64,000 nt of DNA from a virus. The notes beneath the pieces are model-generated. The model was not told where the DNA came from. It ran no database searches and saw only the letters and a list, made by a program, of their open reading frames with translations. Where the stretch lies: the IMG/VR virus record IMGVR_UViG_3300017917_002466, positions 1 through 64,000 of that record. One strand, given 5' to 3'. Of the stretch, positions 18,333 through 25,109 are shown in pieces. Position 1 is the stretch's first letter. Every line of letters begins with the position of its first letter. The position numbers and the translations under genes were made by a program.

Positions 18333-18361
18333 AATTATTCCTCTGCTTAAAATTCACAAAG

Positions 18362-18369
18362 TATTTATA
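18362..18369 (-). promoter_or_regulatory. T4-type late promoter TATAAATA
   Basis: Exact minus-strand TATAAATA 30 bases upstream of the small gene at 18332, driving it and the sheath and tube genes. Confidence 0.75.
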
Positions 18370-18381
18370 TTTCTTCACTTG

Positions 18382-18389
18382 TATTTATA
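18382..18389 (-). promoter_or_regulatory. T4-type late promoter TATAAATA (second copy)
   Basis: Second exact TATAAATA, 20 bases upstream of the first and just past the stop of the terminase C-part. Tandem late promoters fit the high expression needed for sheath and tube. Confidence 0.7.
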
Positions 18390-18393
18390 CTTT

Positions 18394-19533
18394 TTACACC
18401 AAATCTTCATCCATAATAGCTGAAGGCTGCCAACTAGGATCACCTAAATCTTCCTGAGCATTAATTGCCTGAACTTCGTCTTCTTCTTTTCCTTCTTCCC
18501 ACTTACCTACTTGTACATTATACTCATCTTCTACATTCTTGGTTTCATAACTTTTTCCATTATAATCTTCTGTAGAAACAAAATATAAAGCCCAAAGTAA
18601 TGCTGTTACACAGTCATCGTGTTCGTGCCTTCCTGCCGCAAAAACATTTGGCTTAATTTCTTCAAATCTACTAAGTTCATAGATTGTTGGTTCGTCACAT
18701 ACTCTAATTCTATCTTTTTCAAGATATTCTTTAAGTAACATATTAGCTTTGAGTTTAGACTTTCTTGTACTTCTAACTCCTAAAGCATTTGGGTCTAAAT
18801 TAATCAAGTCCTCATATTCAAACTCGTGCCAAATTGTATCTGCTACAGTTCCACCAATATCATTGTTTTCAACCATCATATGGGCATTATTATAGAACTT
18901 GGCGACTGATACACATATCTGTGCAAAGTCTCTTGGATTAATCATATTGTTTCTGTAAATTGCTACTTGTTCAATATCATATTCATTTTTAATCCAAAGG
19001 ACTTGAATAACTGAATAATCTTTTCCTATTCCTTTACCAGTATCAACACCAAGCACATATTCTCCGCCGTGAACTGGTTGTCTATAAATTGACAAAAGTC
19101 CATTCCATTTGGTTGCGATTGGGTCTTTAAACTGAATTCTTTCAAGAACGTCCGAATCAATAAGAGTTGATTGACTTCCAAGAAATTTACAATTTTTACT
19201 TATAATATTATTTGTATAATAAGAATTATCAGAAGAATTAACTTGAAGTAATGTATAAACTTTTTCTTTCTTTTTATTCAATTCTATTTTAACTATTTCT
19301 TTTAAACCATTTTTTGTTTCAAGTAAATCGCCTTCAAGAAGATATTTTGATTGTTCTTCATTACCATTTATAATAAAAGTATGGTCAGTAGATACTTCAA
19401 TAATATTCTCATCTTCTAAAGTAAATTTTAAAATTTGAACTTTTTCTAAAACCTCACCGATACCAGCAAAAGTTTTAAAACCTTCAGGTGTTTCAACTTC
19501 AAAGTTTGATATAAATTTAGTTTTGGTTTTCAT
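18394..19533 (-). CDS. 17: Terminase large subunit, C-part: split-intein C-half plus nuclease domain
   Basis: Residues 1-114 of 379 are an intein C-half. They contain TPEGFKTFAGI, the block-B motif STDH, two beta stretches and the C-terminal ...NNIISKN. The next residue is Cys115, the +1 extein nucleophile, followed by KFLGSQSTLI, which matches the terminase sequence after the ATPase domain. The penultimate intein residue is Lys, not the usual His. Residues 115-379 are the RNase H-like nuclease: GVDTGKGIGKDYS (first Asp), MVENNDIGG, and HEHDDCVTALLWAL (last Asp). It should be joined in trans to the product of 20605-21510. The frame overlaps the endonuclease gene by 17 bases. Confidence 0.85.
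   Translation of the reverse strand: MKTKTKFISNFEVETPEGFKTFAGIGEVLEKVQILKFTLEDENIIEVSTDHTFIINGNEEQSKYLLEGDLLETKNGLKEIVKIELNKKKEKVYTLLQVNSSDNSYYTNNIISKNCKFLGSQSTLIDSDVLERIQFKDPIATKWNGLLSIYRQPVHGGEYVLGVDTGKGIGKDYSVIQVLWIKNEYDIEQVAIYRNNMINPRDFAQICVSVAKFYNNAHMMVENNDIGGTVADTIWHEFEYEDLINLDPNALGVRSTRKSKLKANMLLKEYLEKDRIRVCDEPTIYELSRFEEIKPNVFAAGRHEHDDCVTALLWALYFVSTEDYNGKSYETKNVEDEYNVQVGKWEEGKEEDEVQAINAQEDLGDPSWQPSAIMDEDLV
19192..19533 (-). other. Intein C-half (114 residues) of the terminase
   Basis: Coding segment for residues 1-114 of the C-part. It aligns in layout with the C-half of the AceL-TerL split intein as I remember it: a short leader, a TP(E/N)GF strand, a T/S-x-x-H motif, then the terminal Asn before Cys. 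Most of the intein's N-terminal domain is on this C-half, which makes the split atypical. Confidence 0.8.
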
Positions 19534-20518
19534 TCAATTTTTCCATAAATTGTTTTTCAGTTAAATAGTTTTTAGCCGAATTTATTTTACGAGAACAAAT
19601 ACATAAGTTTTTAAAAGAACCTATTTCTCTCGGATCAATCTTATTTACAAATCCATAATAAACAGAAATTTTATGGTCAATAGTTGGTTGCATAGAATTA
19701 GTATTAAAATGTCTATGATCTATTTTTTCATATTCTAAATTTCCAACTAATTTTTCTCCAGTATAATAATCATATCCATCAAATATTCTATAAACTCTAA
19801 TCCTATGTTTTAAAGTTTCATTTCTAACTAAAGACCAATATTTTTCATATTCAGTTTTAATTTTTCCAATCAACCATTTACCATTTTCTTCGTTACTTTT
19901 TCTTATTTTATCATAAACCCAATCTAATTGAGTATTCCACTCTACACCATATTTTTCTAAACAAGTTTGTTTTCTTTTATTTAAAATTATATTCAATTCT
20001 TCTTCAGTTAAATTTCTCCAAAATTTTTTTCTCTTTTCATTAATTTCTTTTTTATTTTCATTCAAAACTTTCCATCTAGCTTTAATACAAGACTTCATTA
20101 AAAAATTATGACTAACTCCATATTTTTCCTGAATAGTATTACTTTGTTTATTTTTGACATTTTCAACTTCCATAACATTATCGGCACCATATTTTTCTAA
20201 ACAAGTTTGTTTTCTTTTATTTGCTTCTTTTTTAACATCTCTTATTTCAAAAGATTTTTTAATTTTATCTCTAACATATTCTGATTTTTGTTGATGTTTT
20301 AAGCAACAAAATTTAGCATAACCTTTATTGTATCCATAAAATTTAGTTTCTTTTCCACAATATAAACATTTTCCTTCGTCTTCTTTTTTAATATGTTTAT
20401 CATAATATTCTTGTAAACTTATATTATGTTTTATTTTAAGATGATATTGACTAAAACTAATAATAGTTAAATTAGTTTGAATATTACATTCTTTACAAAA
20501 GAATTTTTCTTTTTCCAT
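19517..20518 (-). CDS. HNH-like homing endonuclease inside the terminase locus
   Basis: The N-terminus of this 333-residue protein is a C2H2-like finger (FFCKECNIQT...HLKIKH) followed by a second cysteine cluster (CLYCG...CCLKH). The middle has two KRKQTCLEKYG repeats and a related TIQEKYGVSHN, a pattern of DNA-binding modules. The C-terminus has PTIDHKISVYYGF and FKNLCICSRKINSAKNYLT, an HNH-like centre with DH and an N-containing helix. It sits exactly between the two halves of the split intein, so it is the endonuclease that would normally be embedded in an intein. A degraded relative lies at 23002-23167. Confidence 0.75.
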   Translation of the reverse strand: MEKEKFFCKECNIQTNLTIISFSQYHLKIKHNISLQEYYDKHIKKEDEGKCLYCGKETKFYGYNKGYAKFCCLKHQQKSEYVRDKIKKSFEIRDVKKEANKRKQTCLEKYGADNVMEVENVKNKQSNTIQEKYGVSHNFLMKSCIKARWKVLNENKKEINEKRKKFWRNLTEEELNIILNKRKQTCLEKYGVEWNTQLDWVYDKIRKSNEENGKWLIGKIKTEYEKYWSLVRNETLKHRIRVYRIFDGYDYYTGEKLVGNLEYEKIDHRHFNTNSMQPTIDHKISVYYGFVNKIDPREIGSFKNLCICSRKINSAKNYLTEKQFMEKLNENQN

Positions 20519-20530
20519 TTTTGACTCCTT

Positions 20531-20538
20531 TATAAATA
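20531..20538 (+). promoter_or_regulatory. Plus-strand TATAAATA of the inverted leader (copy E)
   Basis: Exact plus-strand TATAAATA facing into the terminase N-part. Its predicted +1 coincides with the first base of stem P1 of leader copy E. No gene follows on this strand. Confidence 0.45.
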
Positions 20539-20543
20539 AAATT

Positions 20544-20604
20544 TAGAGGGACATATAGGAGATTTGACTCGCCTATCGCAGAACGCCAATTCTGCTTACC
20601 TCTA
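20544..20604 (+). promoter_or_regulatory. Inverted orphan copy E of the structured leader
   Basis: Read on the plus strand: stem P1 (TAGAGG 20544-20549 with CCTCTA 20599-20604), GACA at 20550-20553, P2 (ATAGG 20555-20559 with CCTAT 20572-20576, extended inward by GAG/CTC), P3 (GCAGAA 20578-20583 with TTCTGC 20590-20595, loop CGCCAA), TTA at 20596-20598. This is the same order as in copies A-D. The adjacent endonuclease gene, however, lies on the other strand, and no complement to the P3 loop next to a Shine-Dalgarno is present. On the minus strand the same palindromic arms would still fold as a three-way junction. Confidence 0.5.
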
Positions 20605-21510
20605 TTATTTATATTTTTTACTTTTAAAAAATTCCCCAATTTCAATATTTTTTTCTACTTTCATCTTTATATCTCTAATATTTATAATAGTTTGTGAATT
20701 AGCGCATTGAAATTCTTGTGCGAATCTGATTGGGTTAGTATCAGCAATGGTTTGCTTTTTCCATTTTTCATCTCTACCAGGAACTTCCCACCAGCCAACA
20801 CTTATAGGAAAGAAGTTATTAGTATTTTCTGTTCTGATAGCCTTAGCCCAAAATTCATAAAAGTGGTTCAAACCCTTTGGGGTTGAAACCATAATAATCT
20901 TGTTGCCTTCATAGCTTGAAATAACTGGATAGGTTGATGTAATGAATTCTTCGGCAACGTGAGAAGGAACCTTGGCAAACTCATCCAAGAAAAGAAGGTT
21001 AACGGTTAAAGAGGTCAAAGCTTCCGCAGAGGTAGCAGATGCTAGTATCCTTGAACCATTCTCAAATTCAACAGACTTTTTATTCCAACCACTTTCTGTT
21101 AATCCTTGTTGTAGCCAAATAGGAAGCATTGTTATAGCTGTTTTAACTCTTTTTAAAATATCTACAGCGGCTTCTTGTTTATGAGCCACGATTGCAACAG
21201 TCTTATCCTTATTGAATAATGCATACCAAAGTAAAAAAATGGTTGAAACAGTAGTCTTTCCACTCTGTCTGGCTATCTTTACGATACAATGTCTCTTGTT
21301 ATTTGGGGTTTCTACGAAGGCTTTTAATACTTTCTTTTGCCATTCATAAAGAACAATCTTTGACTTTCCTTTTTTACCAGTAATAATATAAAAGTAATTC
21401 TCAGCAAAGTAAACAATATCCGTTTTACACTTGATGATTTCATCAATCATCTTTTGAGTATATTCAATCTTTTCACCAACTTTTCTTAAATTAGGATTTC
21501 CAAAAAACAT
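20605..21510 (-). CDS. 17: Terminase large subunit, N-part: ATPase domain plus split-intein N-half
   Basis: Residues 1-268 of 301 are the packaging ATPase: Walker A ARQSGKTT near residue 85, Walker B LLFLDEFA near 175, and the coupling motif VSTPKG near 210. The extein ends FAQEFQ. Cys269 begins an intein N-half of 33 residues (CANSQTIINIRD...IEIGEFF) and the frame stops at 20605-20607 inside a late promoter. Together with the C-part the exteins give about 533 residues, comparable to T4 gp17 (610). The two parts should ligate by protein trans-splicing to restore FAQEFQ-CKFLGS. Confidence 0.9.
   Translation of the reverse strand: MFFGNPNLRKVGEKIEYTQKMIDEIIKCKTDIVYFAENYFYIITGKKGKSKIVLYEWQKKVLKAFVETPNNKRHCIVKIARQSGKTTVSTIFLLWYALFNKDKTVAIVAHKQEAAVDILKRVKTAITMLPIWLQQGLTESGWNKKSVEFENGSRILASATSAEALTSLTVNLLFLDEFAKVPSHVAEEFITSTYPVISSYEGNKIIMVSTPKGLNHFYEFWAKAIRTENTNNFFPISVGWWEVPGRDEKWKKQTIADTNPIRFAQEFQCANSQTIINIRDIKMKVEKNIEIGEFFKSKKYK
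20606..20613 (-). promoter_or_regulatory. T4-type late promoter for the terminase-locus endonuclease
   Basis: Exact minus-strand TATAAATA that overlaps the stop codon of the terminase N-part and lies 88 bases upstream of the endonuclease ATG. Transcripts would start near 20600, at the arm CCTCTA of leader element E. Confidence 0.7.
20608..20706 (-). other. Intein N-half (33 residues) of the terminase
   Basis: Coding segment for Cys269-Lys301 of the N-part. It has the block-A order C-x4-T-x-I and a terminal IEIGEFF strand. Its length is close to the 25-residue N-half of AceL-TerL and far shorter than canonical split N-inteins (about 90-120 residues). Confidence 0.8.
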
Positions 21511-22046
21511 TATTCAATATCCTTTTCTTTTTTGAACCTGGCCGATGGTAAATGCTCATCTTCAATTGTAAAAGTGGCTTCAATTTTATTCATTTCACTT
21601 GTTGCACTGGCTTTATTTATCATATCAAGAAGCTGTTCCGAACTTAAGGATATTTTATTATTAGCTCCAATATTTTTAATATCAACTGCTCCAACTTGAA
21701 CTTGAGCATCAAAAATATTCTTATTCAATTCAATAAGAGAATTATATTGCTTACCAATAGCTTCTATAAGCTTTGCGTATACTTCTATCTTACGATTGTC
21801 AGTTCCTATCTTAATGTCTTGCTCAACCTTATACATGACTGTTCTCGCAGACATAATAAGGGAACGAAGTTCTGTTCTGATAAAGTCTTGATCTTGTAGT
21901 AATGTGGTAGGAGATTTTACTTTAAGTTCAATCTCAGTCTTTTTATTTTCAATCAAATTCATATCACGATCAACTTCTTTAATTATCTTTTTAAACTCTT
22001 CATCATTGATATTAAACGCACTGGTCAACCCTTCAAACCCTTCCAT
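21510..22046 (-). CDS. 16: Terminase small subunit, gp16-like
   Basis: At 178 residues this is close to T4 gp16 (164). It is highly helical: the central part (FIRTELRSLIMSARTVMYKV, then GTDNRKIEVYAKLIEAIGKQ) corresponds in character to the coiled-coil core of gp16-type small terminases, which form rings that recognise DNA ends and stimulate gp17. The acidic N-terminus and basic C-terminal tail flank it. It overlaps the large subunit by one base and has AAAGGAGAG ahead of its start. The 16-17-18-19 order is that of T4. Confidence 0.8.
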   Translation of the reverse strand: MEGFEGLTSAFNINDEEFKKIIKEVDRDMNLIENKKTEIELKVKSPTTLLQDQDFIRTELRSLIMSARTVMYKVEQDIKIGTDNRKIEVYAKLIEAIGKQYNSLIELNKNIFDAQVQVGAVDIKNIGANNKISLSSEQLLDMINKASATSEMNKIEATFTIEDEHLPSARFKKEKDIE

Positions 22047-22059
22047 AATAAACTCTCCT

Positions 22060-23001
22060 TTACGTTATATTTGTAGCACTAGTAAAGTATGCAAAATCTT
22101 TTACATCATCTTTAAAATCTCCACTAAAAGTATAAGTTCCAATTGCTGGGACTGCGCTGGATGGTAATTCTCCCGCTGATGTGTATTTAACCCCTGAAGT
22201 TTCAAAATAATCTGCTGAAATAACTAATCCATTAAAGTCTGATGCAGAAGTATATTGTGCTGACATAACAGCAACAGCCTGTGAAGAATCAACAACAAAA
22301 TATTTACTATTAATAACTTTAATGATCTTACTATATTCAAATGGACGATACATCCAAGATTCAACAGTTAAATCTAAAGTTGCATTAATATATCTTCTTT
22401 CATCATCTGAAATTTCTGATGAAACAAATTCAGGAACTACTCCCGGCATCGTAACTTTCAAATCCCTCTCAACATTCAAAAAGGAAAATTCTTTGACTCT
22501 TAAAAACAAAGCTGGATTAAAATAAGGAAGAATGTTTTCCATTATCTGTGAAAAATAATCCATTGAGTCAACCATAATATGAAGAGTATAATTAATATCC
22601 CAAGGGGTTGGTTGATAATCACGAAGAACTTCATCAACATTGGTTCCATCAACTAATGTTTCTGCAAACCATTCTCTCCACTCATTGACTCCGTATGCTC
22701 TATCTGCATTATAAGCTATTCCATTCATCACCAAGGCCATTCTTGGTGTTGAAATCCAGTATCTCTGGCCATAAGGTTCTACTTGTTTATATCCATTAAT
22801 ATCATTAGCGCTTGCAATATACTCGTGATCTTCAATACGTTGCATATGTTCCTTTTCCATTGGACCAAAAGAAATAGGAACATTATATACATCAGCTGAA
22901 GTACCAGATGATGTATACTTATATACTATAATATCATTGAACATATCCATTAAAGCAACAGTCACATTACGAATTGTGCGTGGATAATAAAAAGTTTTCA
23001 T
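22060..23001 (-). CDS. 15: Tail sheath stabiliser/terminator, gp15-like
   Basis: This 313-residue protein (T4 gp15 has 272) starts TFYYPRTIRNVTVALMDMFN with VPISFGPMEKEHMQR. Further on come YQPTPWDINYTLHIMVDS, MENILPYFNP and TLDLTVESWMYRPF. These correspond to the T4 gp15 segments YNPSPIKMIYELSI, VEQILPYFQPH and LTFEVNGWMYPPV. In T4 a gp15 hexamer caps the tail and connects it to the head neck. The last 80 residues are Ala/Ser/Gly-rich. The gene lies directly upstream of the terminase pair. An endonuclease remnant abuts its start codon. Confidence 0.88.
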   Translation of the reverse strand: MKTFYYPRTIRNVTVALMDMFNDIIVYKYTSSGTSADVYNVPISFGPMEKEHMQRIEDHEYIASANDINGYKQVEPYGQRYWISTPRMALVMNGIAYNADRAYGVNEWREWFAETLVDGTNVDEVLRDYQPTPWDINYTLHIMVDSMDYFSQIMENILPYFNPALFLRVKEFSFLNVERDLKVTMPGVVPEFVSSEISDDERRYINATLDLTVESWMYRPFEYSKIIKVINSKYFVVDSSQAVAVMSAQYTSASDFNGLVISADYFETSGVKYTSAGELPSSAVPAIGTYTFSGDFKDDVKDFAYFTSATNIT

Positions 23002-23167
23002 TTAATTTTTTCCAATTTTATTTTTAAATTCTTCTTCTGTCATATAATTTTTTACACTATTAGTACTTCTACTACAAATACATAAATTATTTATGAGTTT
23101 GATTAATATGAGACATTAAACCTTGTAAACTTTTACATTCTTTTCTGCAAATCTTACAAATTTCCAT
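23002..23167 (-). pseudogene. Internally deleted homing endonuclease remnant
   Basis: A 26-codon frame at 23087-23167 encodes a zinc-finger-like N-terminus (EICKICRKECKSLQGLMSHI). It is followed, out of frame, by coding for INNLCICSRSTNSVKNYMTE up to the stop at 23002-23004. The second piece matches the C-terminal part of the endonuclease at 19517-20518 (FKNLCICSRKINSAKNYLTE). Most of the central part, including the catalytic DH segment, is deleted. The cassette keeps its leader (copy A) and late promoter. Confidence 0.75.
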
Positions 23168-23173
23168 AATTTA

Positions 23174-23248
23174 CCTCCAACTAGGTTAAAAATTGGGATA
23201 ATCTTTTGAGTTGGCAAAAGAAACGCCCGTCGGCGCTGTCTCCCTCTA
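23174..23248 (-). promoter_or_regulatory. Structured leader (copy A) with predicted pseudoknot over the Shine-Dalgarno
   Basis: Minus-strand RNA: GGGA (23241-23244), GACA, hairpin P2 (CGCC GACG GGCG), hairpin P3 at 23203-23220 (CTTTTG, loop CCAACT, CAAAAG), ATTA, TCCC. The loop CCAACT is complementary to AGTTGG at 23177-23182, which runs into GGAGG (23174-23178). P1 is weak here (4 bp), P2 and P3 are strong. It precedes a dead endonuclease remnant. Confidence 0.65.
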
Positions 23249-23256
23249 TATTTATC
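23249..23256 (-). promoter_or_regulatory. Late promoter variant GATAAATA of the endonuclease remnant cassette
   Basis: It overlaps the stop codon of the cupin gene and places +1 near the first bases of leader copy A. One mismatch from TATAAATA. Confidence 0.45.
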
Positions 23257-24001
23257 TTCCCATTCCCGGTATAACCATTGGGTTTGAAGCCTTTTTCTTA
23301 AAATTCATTTTCTTATCCATTAACATTTGAACAAAAGGTTGAAGACCTGCTTCTCCATTATCTGTTGAAATGATTTCTTGTATCATTGACTTGAAATGTT
23401 TCCAATCATCAAAGTTTCCTGATTTACTCTGATCTGCAATCTCAAGTTGCTCTAATGCCTTTTTTAAATAGTCAAGAGCAGCTTTTCCTGCAAATATTTC
23501 ACTTATATTTGAGTCTTGACCAAGAACTGATTCCTTAACAGGTTTTTCTGTTGAAGTTTCTTCTTTGCTTTCATCTTCTGGTTTATCAGTTGTATCAGCC
23601 TGAGCTTCTTCCTTTGTCTTATGAATAACACCGGCCTTATGGTTTGGTGGTGCATAGATAGTATAGACTTTAAGTCCCTTATCGTCTGCAATAACATTAT
23701 GCTTTGAACCGGCGGGAACAACAAAAGCAGAACCGTCTTTAATTTCTGTTTCTTTTCCGTTAATAACTACCTTTCCAGAACCACCATCAACTCTAAAAAA
23801 CTGATCTACCTTTTCGTGTGTTTCTTCCCCAATATCTTCATTTGGATTTAAAGACATTAACACAAGCTGAAGATGTTCTCCAGTAAAAATATCTTTACGA
23901 AAGTTGGTATTATCAGTAGTATCCTTCTCAATATCAACTACAATTCCCTTTGGTTGTTCTTCTGCTGCTTCTGCTTCTTTAACAAAATCTTTGAATGACA
24001 T
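23252..24001 (-). CDS. Cupin-domain protein with capsid-targeting-like N-terminus
   Basis: This 249-residue protein begins MSFKDFVKEAEAAEE, resembling the T4 internal-protein targeting peptide (MKTYQEFIAEA), with a possible gp21-type cleavage site after FVKE. Residues about 40-130 are a complete cupin: GEETHEKVDQFFRVDGGSG (metal-binding HxxxxxxxxxG variant of motif 1) and VVPAGSKHNVI (motif 2 with His), followed by YTIYAPPNHKAGVIHKT, typical of small bacterial cupins. A Glu/Thr-rich linker and a helical domain (about 165-249) follow. It is the last of a set of four neighbouring genes with this N-terminus. The substrate is unknown. Confidence 0.7.
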   Translation of the reverse strand: MSFKDFVKEAEAAEEQPKGIVVDIEKDTTDNTNFRKDIFTGEHLQLVLMSLNPNEDIGEETHEKVDQFFRVDGGSGKVVINGKETEIKDGSAFVVPAGSKHNVIADDKGLKVYTIYAPPNHKAGVIHKTKEEAQADTTDKPEDESKEETSTEKPVKESVLGQDSNISEIFAGKAALDYLKKALEQLEIADQSKSGNFDDWKHFKSMIQEIISTDNGEAGLQPFVQMLMDKKMNFKKKASNPMVIPGMGR

Positions 24002-24003
24002 AG

Positions 24004-24231
24004 TTATACTCCTAAAGTTTGTTTAATTTTATCTATAATTGAAAGTTCTTCGCCTTCTTTTGGTTCATTAAGATATTCACTACCAAATTTTCTTGTAAGC
24101 CGAATTTGTACTTCTTCCCAACGAGCACCTTGGTCTAACATCTTCTTAGCTGTATCAATAATGAAATTAATTTCATCATCTGCGCCTTCTTCATCGTCAA
24201 TAAATTGATCTAGTTCTTGTAGAATATCCAT
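24004..24231 (-). CDS. Small acidic helical protein
   Basis: This 75-residue protein starts MDILQELDQFIDDEEGADDE and continues in a helical, acidic sequence (MLDQGARWEEVQIRLTRKFG). It lies within the cluster of small genes between gp13 and gp15 and touches its neighbours (one-base overlap upstream, three-base gap downstream). The TRKFGSEYL segment and the acidic beginning give no family that I recognise. Co-location suggests a head or neck accessory role. No signal peptide, membrane segment or metal motif is present. Confidence 0.6.
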   Translation of the reverse strand: MDILQELDQFIDDEEGADDEINFIIDTAKKMLDQGARWEEVQIRLTRKFGSEYLNEPKEGEELSIIDKIKQTLGV

Positions 24232-24614
24232 TATGACTCTCCTCCAATTTTAGTATAAAAATTTTTTTTATAAGCTATGTTATCAAGAGCAAGCTTTCTT
24301 GCGATTGCTTCTGAATTAGTATGTATATCTAATTCAAATTTAATACCTTTTTTAAGTTCTTCTTCATCTGGCTCAATTGGATTCTCTTTAAATTTTCCCG
24401 CATTAAATAAATCAGAAAGAAGAGAATAAATTTTATCTTCAAATTCGTGAATAGTCTTTCCCTTATCTCCCTCTACATAACCAAAAGATTTGGCTATTTT
24501 ATGTATATCTTCATCTTCTGGATGATCGTGAGTAGAAAAGTATTCAATTATAGCACCCATCTCTTTATCTTCAGTCTCTTCTTTCTTTTCTCTAATGAAT
24601 TCTTTGAATGACAT
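24231..24614 (-). CDS. Hypothetical protein with capsid-targeting-like N-terminus
   Basis: This 127-residue protein starts MSFKEFIREKKEETEDKEM. The first ten residues follow the pattern MS(F/Y)Kx(F/Y)(hydrophobic)(R/K)E shared by three neighbours. The rest is charged and helical with a His/Asp-rich piece (YFSTHDHPEDEDIHKIAKSFG) that may resemble a small alpha-helical fold seen in other phage proteins. AGGAGT precedes the start. It may be an internal head protein, inferred from the N-terminus only. The residue after the putative cleavage site is Lys, which is less favourable than Ala/Gly/Ser for a gp21-type protease. Confidence 0.5.
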   Translation of the reverse strand: MSFKEFIREKKEETEDKEMGAIIEYFSTHDHPEDEDIHKIAKSFGYVEGDKGKTIHEFEDKIYSLLSDLFNAGKFKENPIEPDEEELKKGIKFELDIHTNSEAIARKLALDNIAYKKNFYTKIGGES

Positions 24615-24616
24615 AT

Positions 24617-24892
24617 TTAACTCCTATGTACTCTAAGTTCGCCTCTTTTAATCATTTCAGCAAATTGATCGTATCCAAATTCTACTTTTTTATCAAGATA
24701 TATAGTTCTATTATTAAATTCTACTGTAACTCCAAAATCTCCAATATATGTAATATGTCCAAATCCTCTTCCATAACTTTCAACAACATCTCCAACTTTA
24801 ACTTGTTTTATATTAGTCTTATATGCCATTTCATTACTTACATCTAATAATTCATTGAACAATGTCTCTCTTAAATAGTATTTAAATGACAT
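24617..24892 (-). CDS. Small protein with capsid-targeting-like N-terminus and KOW-like beta domain
   Basis: The start is placed at ATG 24890-24892 because AAAGGAGC precedes it; the longer frame from further upstream overlaps the previous gene and lacks a site. The 91-residue product begins MSFKYYLRETLFNELLDV. A short beta-rich domain follows (VKVGDVVESYGRGFGHITYI, GVTVEFNNRTIYLDKKVEFG), reminiscent of small SH3/KOW-like barrels. It is one of four adjacent genes with this N-terminal pattern. The function is unknown; incorporation into the head is inferred. Confidence 0.5.
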   Translation of the reverse strand: MSFKYYLRETLFNELLDVSNEMAYKTNIKQVKVGDVVESYGRGFGHITYIGDFGVTVEFNNRTIYLDKKVEFGYDQFAEMIKRGELRVHRS

Positions 24893-24893
24893 T

Positions 24894-25097
24894 TTAAGCT
24901 CCTTTGATTTCCAAATTTCTAAAAATAGTTTTAAGAACTTTGTCATAGATTTGGTTAGCTATATTATCCTCAAGCCCAAACTCTAAGTCTTGTGATGTCA
25001 TTTCTTCAATAATTTTCGCGATTCGATCTACTATATCTTCACGAAAACTTGGGTCTACACGACTACTAAATTCTTTCAAATATTTCTTATAAGACAT
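24894..25097 (-). CDS. Small helical protein with capsid-targeting-like N-terminus
   Basis: This 67-residue protein starts MSYKKYLKEFSSRVDPSFRE, and the remainder is a predicted pair of helices (DIVDRIAKIIEEM, ANQIYDKVLKTIFRNLE). It ends one base before the next gene's start, with the ribosome binding site of that gene inside its last codons. It belongs to the same N-terminal family as the genes at 23252, 24231 and 24617. No known domain was seen. It lies directly after the neck gene gp13, so it is late and probably head-related. Confidence 0.5.
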   Translation of the reverse strand: MSYKKYLKEFSSRVDPSFREDIVDRIAKIIEEMTSQDLEFGLEDNIANQIYDKVLKTIFRNLEIKGA

Positions 25098-25109
25098 ATT
25101 GACTCCTCC

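Noticed and set aside
20544-20604. tRNA-like fold between terminase and endonuclease
   Set aside because: About 60 bases, too short for a standard tRNA; no seven-base anticodon loop with a matching stem and no proper T-loop. It fits the leader family better.
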